Source of the DNA: Candidatus Amarolinea dominans
GTDB lineage: Bacteria > Chloroflexota > Anaerolineae > SSC4 > Amarolineaceae
Assembly: GCA_016719785.1 (NCBI GenBank)
Contig: JADJYJ010000008.1
Location: forward strand, 124,001-188,000
DNA: 64,000 bases
Direction of reading: 5' to 3'
Shown here: one piece after another, positions 24,495 through 33,629 of the stretch
Position numbering within the stretch: the stretch's first letter is position 1
Layout of the letters: every line of letters begins with the position of its first letter
Notes under the pieces: model-generated
Databases searched by the model: none
What the model was told of the DNA's origin: nothing
What the model saw: only the letters and a program-made list of their open reading frames with translations
Program-made: the position numbers and the translations under genes

Positions 24495-25799
24495 TCACTT
24501 GAGCGCGGCGGCTCTGTTGCCCTGTTCGGCCAGGCGGGCTTTGAGTTCGGCCTGGCGTGCGTAGTCAATGGCATCGGCCAGGATGCGCAGCGCCTCTTCA
24601 GGATTATGGAAACCCATGCTGTTCTCCGCGGCAATGAAATCCCAGCGCAACTGGGCCTTGCGGTGCAGCAGGCGCGCTTCATCCAGCGCGCCAGCATCGA
24701 ACGCGGGCAGCTTGGCGGTATCGGTGATCGCCTGGATGGCGGCGACCAGCGCGTCTTCAGAGCGGCTCATCGTGTCGTTGACCTGCTTCTGAATTTTCGC
24801 CACGCGCTCCACCACATAGCTGACATCGGTATGGCACGCGCCGCAGGCCTGCTCCGCGTATTTCAACGGGCTGGCGACGAAGTGTGAGCTATACTTGACT
24901 GCGCCCTCGCGCTGGTAAGGCATGTGACAGTCCGCGCAGGCCACGCCGGCCTTGTAATGCGTGCTTTCCGCGCTGAACAGCTCATACTCAGGATGCTGCA
25001 TCTTGAGCATGGGCGCGCCCGAGATCGCGTGCGTCCAGTCCTTGAACGGCTGGCCGTTGACCTTGAAATCCTCATAATACTGCTCGATCTCCTCGATGCG
25101 CGTGCCGTTGGTCCACGGAAAGGTCAGATACTTGCCGTCGCCCTCGAAGTAGTATTCGACATGGCAGTTGGCACACACCACGCTGCGCATCTCCTGGCGG
25201 CTGAGCTTATCCGGGTCCTTGCCCTGGGCCGCCAGCGCCTCGCGCAGCGCCGGGTTGGTCACGATCAGCTTCATGGTGCTCGGCTCATGACAGTTGGCGC
25301 AGGCAACGGGCTGCTCGACCAACGCCTTGAGCTCGCTAAAGGGCGCGGCATAGAACCTGGCCGGCGTCAATTCCGCCCACAGACGCGGGTTGTCGGCGCT
25401 CTTGCACGACATGCAGGCGCCGGCTGTCGGATTGCGCCCCGTCTGCATGACATCGGTCAAGGCCCAGTAGTGACCGCGATCCTCCTTGTAATCGGTGGCG
25501 AAGGCGTTGCCGGCGAACAGCGTCCTGAGGCGCGGGTCAGCATCGAGCTTCTGGACAGGCTCAGATCCGCCATACGGAGTTCTTGCCATCTCTTGCGTCC
25601 GCAGCCAGCTATCGAACTGATGCGGGAAGTTCACTTCCCACTTCTGCGGGTCCGGCTCCATCGGGGCAATGGCAACGAGCGCCTGGGGGCCACGCGTCTG
25701 CAGGGGCTGATTGTTCAGAAACACGAAAACGCCGATCAGGGTCGAGGCCAGCGCCACCACCAAGGCGGTCAGCAGCCATACGGTTCGTTTTCCTTGCAT
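24495..25799 (-). CDS. nrfA: Ammonia-forming cytochrome c nitrite reductase
   Basis: 434 residues. Reduces nitrite to ammonia with six electrons. An N-terminal anchor or uncleaved signal (TVWLLTALVVALASTLIGVFVFL) leads to five heme sites: the active-site heme CMSCK with the family's unusual lysine ligand, and four CxxCH sites (CANCH, CANCH, CADCH, CGACH). Catalytic-type residues sit in CHVEYYF and KYSSHF. Length and order match NrfA. Encoded just downstream of nrfH on the same strand, which anchors it to the membrane and passes quinol electrons. Confidence 0.96.
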   Translation of the reverse strand: MQGKRTVWLLTALVVALASTLIGVFVFLNNQPLQTRGPQALVAIAPMEPDPQKWEVNFPHQFDSWLRTQEMARTPYGGSEPVQKLDADPRLRTLFAGNAFATDYKEDRGHYWALTDVMQTGRNPTAGACMSCKSADNPRLWAELTPARFYAAPFSELKALVEQPVACANCHEPSTMKLIVTNPALREALAAQGKDPDKLSRQEMRSVVCANCHVEYYFEGDGKYLTFPWTNGTRIEEIEQYYEDFKVNGQPFKDWTHAISGAPMLKMQHPEYELFSAESTHYKAGVACADCHMPYQREGAVKYSSHFVASPLKYAEQACGACHTDVSYVVERVAKIQKQVNDTMSRSEDALVAAIQAITDTAKLPAFDAGALDEARLLHRKAQLRWDFIAAENSMGFHNPEEALRILADAIDYARQAELKARLAEQGNRAAALK

Positions 25800-25852
25800 G
25801 AAGTGATCCTCCTTCTGGAGTCAAGTTCGTTGATCCTGGCCGCGCACGGGCT

Positions 25853-26305
25853 CTACTGATAAAGCGAATTGCCCCGCACGCCATGCGGCACGGTGCGGTG
25901 ACAATCGAAGCAGTAGCGGCCCGCGTCCGGCTGACCATCGGCGACCTGCGAAACGGTTTCGCTGTGGCAGCGAATACAGTTCTCCTGCACCACCGCGCGC
26001 GTCGCCTCCGCGGCCCGGATGGCATCTGGGATATGCCCGGTGGCAAAGGCTGACACATGGTTGAAGCCAGAACGCGCTTTCACAACGTATTTGGGAATCA
26101 ACGCATGGGGCGTGTGGCAGTCGTTGCAGGTGGCGGCCGACTGATGGCGCGAATGATACCAGCCCTCGTACACCGTCCCCATGACGTGACAATTGTTGCA
26201 CGCCGTCGGGTCATTGCCGAGGTAGGCCGTGAAGTTGGTTGCGCGCAGCCCTACGCCAACCACGGCCAAAATCGCAACCAGGCAAATCAAGATGGGTATT
26301 TTCAT
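25853..26305 (-). CDS. nrfH: NrfH membrane tetraheme quinol dehydrogenase
   Basis: 150 residues of the NapC/NirT family. One transmembrane helix (KIPILICLVAILAVVGVGL) and four CxxCH heme sites: CNNCH, CNDCH, CIRCH, CFDCH. Takes electrons from menaquinol and delivers them to NrfA, encoded 53 bases downstream. The start at 26305 is chosen because AAGGAG lies just upstream and the helix begins there; a longer in-frame reading adds an unlikely basic peptide. The nrfHA order is that of the Desulfovibrio/Wolinella type. Confidence 0.95.
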   Translation of the reverse strand: MKIPILICLVAILAVVGVGLRATNFTAYLGNDPTACNNCHVMGTVYEGWYHSRHQSAATCNDCHTPHALIPKYVVKARSGFNHVSAFATGHIPDAIRAAEATRAVVQENCIRCHSETVSQVADGQPDAGRYCFDCHRTVPHGVRGNSLYQ

Positions 26306-26348
26306 GGCGCTCCTTTGTCGGTTACCCCTGGGAAACAAAACGTACTTG

Positions 26349-26416
26349 CCCTCACCCTACCCCCTCTCCCGACGACGGAACTGCTGTCGTCGGGAGAGGG
26401 GGCCGGGGGGTGAGGG
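26349..26416. repeat. Large inverted repeat upstream of nrfH
   Basis: CCCTCACC..CCCCCTCTCCCGACGAC folds with GTCGTCGGGAGAGGGGG..GGGGTGAGGG, a near-complete 68-base hairpin. It lies between nrfH (start 26305) and larB (stop 26497), both on the minus strand, and could end larEB transcription. Confidence 0.8.
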
Positions 26417-26496
26417 TCTGAACGCTTACCAAGAGACAACGCATTGTCGCACACGAGCGCGCCGGAGAGTATGACCTATCGCATCAGGGGGGCATT

Positions 26497-27246
26497 TCAG
26501 CGCAGGAAGCGCATGGCCAGCGCGGCCGCGCCAAAACCATTATCAATGTTGACCACGGCTACCCCTGGCGCACAACTGTTGAGCATGGCCAGCAGCGCGG
26601 CCAGGCCGCCGAAACTGGCGCCGTAACCCACACTGGTCGGCACGGCAATCACCGGGGCCGCCACCAGCCCGCCCACCACGCTGGCCAGCGCGCCTTCCAT
26701 GCCGGCCACCACGATCACCACGGCGGCCTGCGTCAACAGCTCCCGCTGGGCCAGCAGCCGGTGCATGCCGGCCACGCCGATGTCATTGATCGCGATCACC
26801 CGTCGGCCCCACAGCTCGAGTAGGAGCGCCGCTTCCGTGGCAACCGGCAAATCTGAGGTGCCCGCGGTGGCAACCGCGACGAACGGCCCGTCCGCCGGCA
26901 GCGCGGGCGCCATGCCCAGGGTGAGGATGCGCGGCATGGCGTGATAAAGCGCCGCCGGCAAGAGCGCCTGCACAGCCTGCGCCTGCTCCGCGCTGACGCG
27001 CGTCGCCACCGCCAACCCGTTCGCGGCCGTCAGGCGTTCCAGCAGGCGCGCAATCTGCTCCGGGGTCTTACCCGCGCCGTAGATGACCTCCGGCAGGCCG
27101 ATGCGCAGGCTGCGGTGATGATCGAGTCGCGCGTAATCGGCCACCGTTTCATACGGCAGATCGCGCAGCACGTCCAGCGCAGCGTCTACCGAGGTTTGTC
27201 CGGCCTGCACGGCCCGCAACAGTTCCGTCAAGCGTTCAACCTGCAT
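26497..27246 (-). CDS. larB: Nickel-pincer cofactor synthesis carboxylase/hydrolase LarB
   Basis: 249 residues. LarB carboxylates nicotinic acid adenine dinucleotide and hydrolyses its phosphoanhydride, the first step of the LarA cofactor. The C-terminal two thirds resemble PurE-type AIR carboxylase: VAVATAGTSDLPVATEAA, INDIGVAGMHRLLAQ, VVIVVAGMEGALASVVGGLVAAPVIAVPTSVGYGASFGG and NSCAPGVAVVNIDNGFGAA. The N-terminal helix has the DLPYETVADYARLDHHRSLRIGLPEVIYGAGKT signature of LarB. The gene overlaps the end of larE by 11 bases. Confidence 0.95.
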   Translation of the reverse strand: MQVERLTELLRAVQAGQTSVDAALDVLRDLPYETVADYARLDHHRSLRIGLPEVIYGAGKTPEQIARLLERLTAANGLAVATRVSAEQAQAVQALLPAALYHAMPRILTLGMAPALPADGPFVAVATAGTSDLPVATEAALLLELWGRRVIAINDIGVAGMHRLLAQRELLTQAAVVIVVAGMEGALASVVGGLVAAPVIAVPTSVGYGASFGGLAALLAMLNSCAPGVAVVNIDNGFGAAALAMRFLR

Positions 27247-28108
27247 GTGCTATGCCCTCGTTGAGGCTGCCGCTGCGATAGCCGCGCAGATCGAGGGCCA
27301 CGTAGAGGTAGCCGGCCGCGCGCACGCCCGCGTCCACCTGCTGGCGCAGGGCAAAAGCGGCGTCCAGTTCTTCCGGCGCGACTTCGATGCGCGCCAGCGT
27401 ACCATGATGGCGCACGCGCACCTGGCGCAAGCCCAGGTCGCGCACGTGGCGTTCGGCGGCGTCAATCTGACGCAGGGTGTCCAGGGTGACCGGCGTGCCG
27501 TAGGGGATGCGCGAGGAGAGGCAGGCCAGGGCCGGTTTGTCCCACACGACCAGGCCCAGCGTTTGCGCCCAGGCCCGGATGTCGGCTTTGGTCAAACCGG
27601 CATCTTTCAACGGGCTGATGATCCCATGCTCAACGCCGGCGCGCGCGCCCGGACGGTGGTCGCCCAAATCGTCCCAGTTGAGACCGTTGAGCACCGCGGC
27701 CAGGCCGTGCGCCTGCGCCACAGGCAGGAGCAGGTCGTACAGCTCGGTCTTGCAGAAATAGCAGCGGTCTGCGCTGTTGCGCACGTAGTTCGGGTCTTCC
27801 ATCTCGTGCGTGGCGATGATCTCATGGCGCGCGCCGAGGGTCGCGGCAAAGCGCTCGCACGCTTCCAATTCCCAGGATGGGTACGAGGGAGAGACGGCGG
27901 TGACGGCCAGGACACGTTCGCGTCCGAGCGTCTGCACGGCCACGGCCAGCACGAGTGCGCTGTCAACGCCGCCGGAATAGGCCACCAACGCTGAGCCAAG
28001 TTCGCGCAACTGCGCCAGCAGGCGCGCCTGCTTCTCCACGAGGGGCAGCGCCGCGAGGTCGGGCTGCGCCAGTTGAACGGGGGCCTGATCGAGCAAATCA
28101 ATCTGCAT
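27236..28108 (-). CDS. larE: Sacrificial sulfur transferase LarE
   Basis: 290 residues from the ATG at 28108 (GAGG nine bases upstream); an ATG at 28123 would add five residues. LarE adenylates and then thiolates the pyridinium carboxylates made by LarB. The PP-loop motif is AYSGGVDSAL. DRCYFCKTELYDLL is typical. ALACLSSRIPYG contains the cysteine that donates its own sulfur in the single-cysteine enzymes. Operon with larB; LarA is encoded at 4.4 kb and larC was not found in the window. A 13-bp tandem repeat lies directly upstream. Confidence 0.95.
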   Translation of the reverse strand: MQIDLLDQAPVQLAQPDLAALPLVEKQARLLAQLRELGSALVAYSGGVDSALVLAVAVQTLGRERVLAVTAVSPSYPSWELEACERFAATLGARHEIIATHEMEDPNYVRNSADRCYFCKTELYDLLLPVAQAHGLAAVLNGLNWDDLGDHRPGARAGVEHGIISPLKDAGLTKADIRAWAQTLGLVVWDKPALACLSSRIPYGTPVTLDTLRQIDAAERHVRDLGLRQVRVRHHGTLARIEVAPEELDAAFALRQQVDAGVRAAGYLYVALDLRGYRSGSLNEGIAHAG

Positions 28109-28125
28109 CACGTTGAACCTCATTC

Positions 28126-28240
28126 AAGCCAATCTTCCAAGCCAATCTTCCAAGCCAATCTTCCAAGCCAATCTTCCAAGCCAATCTTCCAAGCCAATCT
28201 TCCAAGCCAATCTTTTTAAGCCAATCCTTCAAGTCAATCC
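28126..28240 (-). repeat. 13-bp tandem repeat between App1-like gene and larE
   Basis: AAGCCAATCTTCC repeats with an exact 13-bp period from 28126 (28139, 28152, 28165, 28178, 28191), then degenerates (28204, 28218, 28231). It fills the whole gap and touches the end of the upstream gene. 13 is not a multiple of three, so it is not a coding repeat. Confidence 0.92.
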
Positions 28241-29391
28241 TCTCCCAGGTCGAGCAGGCGCTCCGTGTCGCCGGGCGGGGCTTCGTCCTGCGCCTTGTCC
28301 GCGGCCACCGGCGCCAGGGCCTCGGCCGCAATCAAGCCTTGCGCCGCCAGGTGCTGCGCGATGGACAGGGTGTCCGCGGCCAGGTGCAGCGTGCTGCCGG
28401 CCGCGGCCACCGTGCGCGCCAACAGGGCAATCGCGGCGGTGCGTTCGGCGCGATGGCTGACATCGCGGATATAAACCGCGCGCAGTCGCCCAGGGTAATG
28501 GAGCACCGCCTCGGTGTAGATTTCGGGGTCGGACTGGCCGCTGTCGCCCAATAGAACAAAAGGCAGGGTGGGGTAGCGCGCCAGCAGGCGCGCGATCACG
28601 CTCAGTTTGTGCCGCCGATGCTCCGTGGGCAATCCTGCCTGCGCGGCCCCGCTCCACTCGCGCAAGAACAAGGGGCCGGCCGGGATGTCCTGCAAGGCAA
28701 AGAAATCGCTGAGCAGGTCGTACAGGTTCCAGGGGCTGCTGGAAACGTAGAAGATCGGGTTGCCGGTCTGGCTGCCCACGCCGCGGTGCAGCGCCCGGTA
28801 AAGTGCGGCCACCCCCGGAAACGGCAGGCGCGAGCGCGCATTGCTCAAAAAGACCAGCCGCGCCATGCGTAGCAGGTGGGAGGTGTCGCTGATGACGACG
28901 GTGTCATCAATGTCGCTGATGACGCCGAAGGCCGCAGATGCAGGCGGGATCAGAATCTGGCCGGTGGCCTGCAGCGGCCGGGCGCTGGCTGGCTCCAGCA
29001 GTGACAGGGCCACCGGATGCCAAGCCTGGTCAGGCAGAGGCGCCTGCGGCATGATGTTGACCTCGAAGTAGCCATTGCTGTCGGCGCGCACCTGTTGCGT
29101 CACGCCGCCGATGATGGCCTGCACGATGGCGCCTGGCACCTCCACGCTGGCAAAACGGCGGTACATGTTGTCCAGGTTGCGCCAGAGGGTGTCATGATCG
29201 TTCCCCGGCTGCACTCCCTTGTCCTGAATGACAAGGCCCTTGAGGGTGACCAGATCGCGCGAGCCATAGCCGTTGAACGCGACAATCTGGCTGCGCGCCC
29301 GGCCCAGGCGTTCATCCAGCCGGAATTTGAGGCGGTCAAGGACATTGTCTACATCACCCAACGCGCCGAAGACAGCTTCTTGCCAGCTCAT
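28234..29391 (-). CDS. App1-like phosphatidate phosphatase domain protein (DUF2183, HAD fold)
   Basis: 385 residues from MSWQEAVFGALG at 29391. The HAD-type catalytic motif is ISDIDDTVV (DxDxT) at about residue 158, with further HAD elements FYVSSSPWN, HKLSVIARLL and FVLLGDSGQSDPEIY (acidic GDxxxxD motif). This is the order of the App1 phosphatidate phosphatase catalytic domain. The N-terminal part (VAFNGYGSRDLVTLKGLVIQ) is the usual companion region. Probable cytoplasmic or membrane-peripheral lipid phosphatase. The C-terminal 60 residues are Ala-rich and low in complexity. Confidence 0.85.
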   Translation of the reverse strand: MSWQEAVFGALGDVDNVLDRLKFRLDERLGRARSQIVAFNGYGSRDLVTLKGLVIQDKGVQPGNDHDTLWRNLDNMYRRFASVEVPGAIVQAIIGGVTQQVRADSNGYFEVNIMPQAPLPDQAWHPVALSLLEPASARPLQATGQILIPPASAAFGVISDIDDTVVISDTSHLLRMARLVFLSNARSRLPFPGVAALYRALHRGVGSQTGNPIFYVSSSPWNLYDLLSDFFALQDIPAGPLFLREWSGAAQAGLPTEHRRHKLSVIARLLARYPTLPFVLLGDSGQSDPEIYTEAVLHYPGRLRAVYIRDVSHRAERTAAIALLARTVAAAGSTLHLAADTLSIAQHLAAQGLIAAEALAPVAADKAQDEAPPGDTERLLDLGED

Positions 29392-29501
29392 GGGAGATGA
29401 CTCTCGCCAAATTTCATCACATATACTCAACCCACTTGAATAGCTGGCATGATAGCACAAACCCCGGCAACAGAGCTAAAAACCAGGCGGGCCGTTGCGA
29501 C

Positions 29502-32500
29502 TCAGGGCAGCAGGCCGTGAGTGATGGCATAGCGCATGAACTCGTGACCCTGGATGCCGTACAGGGCCTGGCTCTTGGAGGTCATGAAGGTGGCCGCGGC
29601 ATAACCGCCCCAGGGCGAAGAAGCGCCGCCCTGCCACGCGGCCAGGGCCACAGCCTGCCAGCGGGCACGTTCAGCCGGCGTCGGGTTGGTCTGCCAGAGC
29701 GCGCCGGCCAGCGCATCGGCCACCGGCAGCGCCGCCAGCTCGGCAGCATCCATGTCGCAGCCGCCGTTGGCGCCCAACCGCGCGCAGAAGGGCGCGGCCG
29801 CGCCCAGGTTCCAGGCGGAGGCGAACAGGTCGGCGTAATCACGCAGCCAGGCCTCCGCGGCCGCATCCTGCAGGCCAAACGTCTTCGAGCACGGCCAGGT
29901 AATGTCCACCACTCTTGACCAGCATAGTGCCAAACGCCAGGTTGAACGTATCGCCGCTGGGCGCCTGGCCGAAATTGATGGTAAAACCCGGCTGCCCAAA
30001 GAAATAGCGCGCGGGGGTCGTGTCGCTGATGACCTTGCGCGCCATGTCCAGGTAGGCCGGGTTGGCGGTGGCGGCATAGGCATCGCTCATGATCTCCAGC
30101 GCATAGGCGGGGCCGCGCACGTTATCCAACACATCGTTGTTGGCATAGCCGGGGCCGCAGTCGGGGTTGCAGGGGCTGTTCTGCAGGCGCCAGCGCGCGT
30201 TCTCGGCCAGCTCCAACCAGGCATCGCGCGCTTCGCCTTCACCGGTCAGGTAGTAATACCAGAGCAGGCCCCGTATGCCGCCCGACCAGTAGTCCAACAA
30301 GGCGTAGCGATGCAGATAGGGTGAGGGGTCGGCGTGCCACTGGTTGGTGAAGCGGGCGCCCCACGCCCAGCCCACGCCGTAGGGCGGGCCTGTGCTGTCC
30401 AGGCACAGCGGGTGTGACATCCAGACGGCGTCCAGGCCGGTGCAGTAGCCATGCACCATGTCAATATCGGCCTGATGACGCGCGCCGGCCGTGGCCAATG
30501 CCCACCAGTGTTGCCAACGCAGCCCGGCGTCGGGCGCGTCGAGCGTGCGCAAGGCCTGGGCGAGGAAGAAGTAGGGATGGTCGTACTGTTGATTGTGAAA
30601 GATCGGCGGCCAGTCGCTGCTCGTTTCATCTTCGGCCACGGTGTCGCCCACGTTGCGCCAACCCCACTGCTCGGCCCGCGGCAGATAGGTCCAGCCGGTT
30701 GGGCTGACCCCCTCGTGCAGCACGTCGAAGTTGGCGGCCGGGTAGAGAATGGCGGCGTCGTTGTAGCCTTCATACGCGCCAAAACGCGCCGGGTCGAACG
30801 GCTCCAGGTGCAGCAACGCACCGGAATCGGCATACCAACGGGCCGGCGCCCAAGCCAGCAGCGCGGACGTGTCGCCCACAGCGAACGGTGGATGGGCGGC
30901 CGGCGCGTCACCCCAAAACTGAAAGAGCATCTCGTGTGTCTTGCGCTCGCCCACGCGCAGCTCGAAGGGCATGGCGGCCTGGCTGGGGAAAAGCGCCACC
31001 TGCACCTGTCCGTCCTGCGCAACCTGCAGCGCTTTGGGGTAGTTCTGCCAGAACTGATGCACGCCCACCGCCAGACCGCCGTCGGCGGCGGCCAGGCCGG
31101 CCCAACCCTGGCTGCGGCAATCGGCGGAGGCTGCGCCTTCACTGCAGGGGCCGTGCAAGCTGCTGCCGTTGGCGGTGGCCGAGTAGCCGCGGAACGTCGT
31201 TTCGCCGGCCAGCGTGGGGTGGTGCCACTGCGGCCCGCCGGACGAATCCTGGTAGAGGGTGGCCGTCGTGGTCAACGCGCCTTGCCACTGATCCAGGGTG
31301 TAGGTCAGCGGCGCGCTGGCTGCCAGGGTCAGTTCGAGCGCAAGGTCGTCGAAGACGATGCTGTTGGGCGACCCGAACGCGATGATGTCCGGCTGCCCAA
31401 GACCGCTATTGGCCAGGGGGCGGTCGTTCCAGACGCCGTAGAAAACGCGCACGGCGCCCGCGCCGGCGTAGAAGTGCAGGCGCGCGGTGTAGGCCAGCAG
31501 GAGTTCGCCGCTGAGGTTGGCGTGACGGCCGCGAATCCGCACCACGCTGTGCAACGGCCCTGCCAGTTCGACGACCGCCTCATCCACCGGCCCCAGGGCA
31601 GCGCGAAATGTCTCGCTGCCCTGGGTGATGACCGGCCCCTCGCTGCTGCTGAGCAGGGCATCGTCCACCGCGCCGTCGCCGTCGCGATCCACCCAGACTT
31701 GGTCGAAGAGATTGAACGCCTGGGTATTCAGTTGGAAACGGGCTACCTGGGTGTCCACCAGGATGGCGGACGTGGTTTGGGTGATGATGATCGCCGGCGC
31801 GGAAAGCGGCGCGGTCGGGTCGGGGTGGCGTGCGCGGGCCGGGGCGCTGACCGGCGCGCGCCGCGCGGGCGCGGCCTGGCCGGGCAGGACGATGCCAGGC
31901 GGTACGAGCGGCGCCGGGCTGAGCGCGCCAATCAGTCCGCCGCCGCCGGTGGTCAGGGTGTAGGTCATGGTGCTCTGCGGCGCCATGTCAGCCTGGAAAT
32001 CCACCAACACCCAGCGGATACCTTGGCCGCTGTCCTCCGGCGCGCCGCCCCAACGCGCCAGCACCGTGAACTGGGCCGGTATCGGCTGGCCGGAAGGGGC
32101 CAGCACGCGCAGACTGGCCGCGTCGGTTATCCACAGCGCGACTGGCAGCGGTACACCGGAAGTAACCGGCGCCGCCTGAAGGGCAACCGTGGATGGGTTC
32201 GACACGCGCAGCGGCGCCGTGAAGGTGGCCGGCGGCGGCGTTGGCGTTCGGGTCGGGGTCACGGTTGGCGTCGGCGTTTGAGTCGGGGTGACGGTCGCGG
32301 TGGGCGTGGGGGTGGGCCAGGGCGCGTTGCATAGCTGGCGCCAGAAGTCAGCCGCCAGGCTGACATCCATGAGATCCACAACGCCATCGCCATTGATGTC
32401 CACCGTGGCCGGGAAGCCGCTGCGCAGCCACCAGGCCGCGACCAGTTGAATGTCGAGCACATTGACGATGCCATCATGACTGACATCGGCCCGGCACGCG

Positions 32501-33318
32501 GGCGCCAGCGTCGGCGTGGGGGTTGGCGTTGGCAGATCACCGACAGGCAACTGCATGTCCGCCGCAATCTCGGCTGCGCTCAGCGCCCGGTTGTAGATGC
32601 GCACGTCGTCCAGGCGACCCGCGAACCACTCCGACCAGATGGCATTGCCGCCGATGGTCAGTTGGCCGTCGGAGGTGACCAGGTTGCCTGTGACCGGCGC
32701 GCTGCTTGTCTCCACGCCGTTGACGAACAGGCGCAGGGTGGCGCCATCATAGGTCATGGCCAGGAAAGCCCAGACGTTGGGCGTCAGTGAAGCGGTGGGG
32801 GGCGTGCTGCGCTCGCCGGTGGTATAGATGTAGCCGCGCGGCCCTTCGGCGACCGTGCCATACTGTTCAGAATGGGCGTAGAGAGCGTAGACCAGATCGC
32901 CTGGCTGGGCCTTGAAGATGACCGTGCGCCAGGCGCTGTTGTCAATCTGCGTGGGAAAGGTCCACGCCTCCAGGGTCAAGGCCGTCGTCAGATCGAGCAG
33001 CGGGCTGTCCGCGACGGTCACCCAGTCGTTGTTGCCGTCGAAGCTGAGCGCGGCGCCGGCGTGCCCGTTGGGCGTCCAGGTGGCGCCAAGCAGCGCGCCG
33101 ATGTGGCCCTGGCCGCTGGCGTCGGCCGTGGTTGCGCCGGCGCCTTCATCGAAGGCATAGGCAGCCACCAGGCCGAGGTGTGGTTGGCGCGCCGGCGCAG
33201 CCGCCAGGGGGATTGCGCGGATAGAGAGGAGCAAGGGAATGACGACAAGGGCCAACATCACGGCGGACGCGGGCTGCAGATGACGAAAGACAATACGATA
33301 TACAAGATGAACGGGCAT
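29502..33318 (-). CDS. Secreted LamG-dockerin-PcRGLX-like (rhamnogalacturonan lyase-type) protein, frameshifted near C-terminus
   Basis: Large exported protein, likely a polysaccharide-degrading enzyme. Start ATG 33318 with GGAGAT upstream. Signal peptide SAVMLALVVIPLLLSIRAIPLAAA. Next a LamG/concanavalin-like domain (YAFDEGAGATTADASGQGHIG...RLDDVRIYNRALSAAEIAAD). Then PTPTPTPT linkers around a dockerin-like pair (ADVSHDGIVNVLDIQLVAAWW and VDINGDGVVDLMDVSLAADFW). The long C-terminal part begins SGVPLPVALWI..., resembling the RIFT-barrel/beta-sandwich/alpha-toroid layout of the PcRGLX/YetA group (from memory). The first frame runs to 29839 and ends in nonsense after GGHYLAVLEDV. Shifting one base near 29885 continues as FGLQDAAAEAWLRDYADLFASAWN to a stop at 29502. 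So one extra base breaks the gene, or the assembly is wrong. Confidence 0.8.
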
Positions 33319-33629
33319 GGCTAAGATCTCCATTGATCGCAAGCAGGCGAAGCGGTTGCGCCTCACTTGGGCGCAAACCATTGCGGGGCAGGGCACTCAG
33401 GGCACTCAATATAACGAAGCAAGATAGGCCGCGGTCAACCCGTTCGCGCCCGGCGCAAACGTCTTTTTGCCTTTTGGGCGATTTCAGGGTAATCTATGGC
33501 CCCTCGATTACTGTTCGTCTCCGCGGAACCTGTGTGCCGAATGTCGGCTTCCCCTACCTCCCCTGTCGTCAGCAGTAGATCAGATGCACCTGCCGTCCGC
33601 AAATCTCGTCGAATCTGGGAGAGAAAGCT

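Noticed and set aside
30451..32334. 627-residue open frame on the plus strand
   Set aside because: Antisense to the large secreted lyase-like gene; composition typical of a high-GC shadow.
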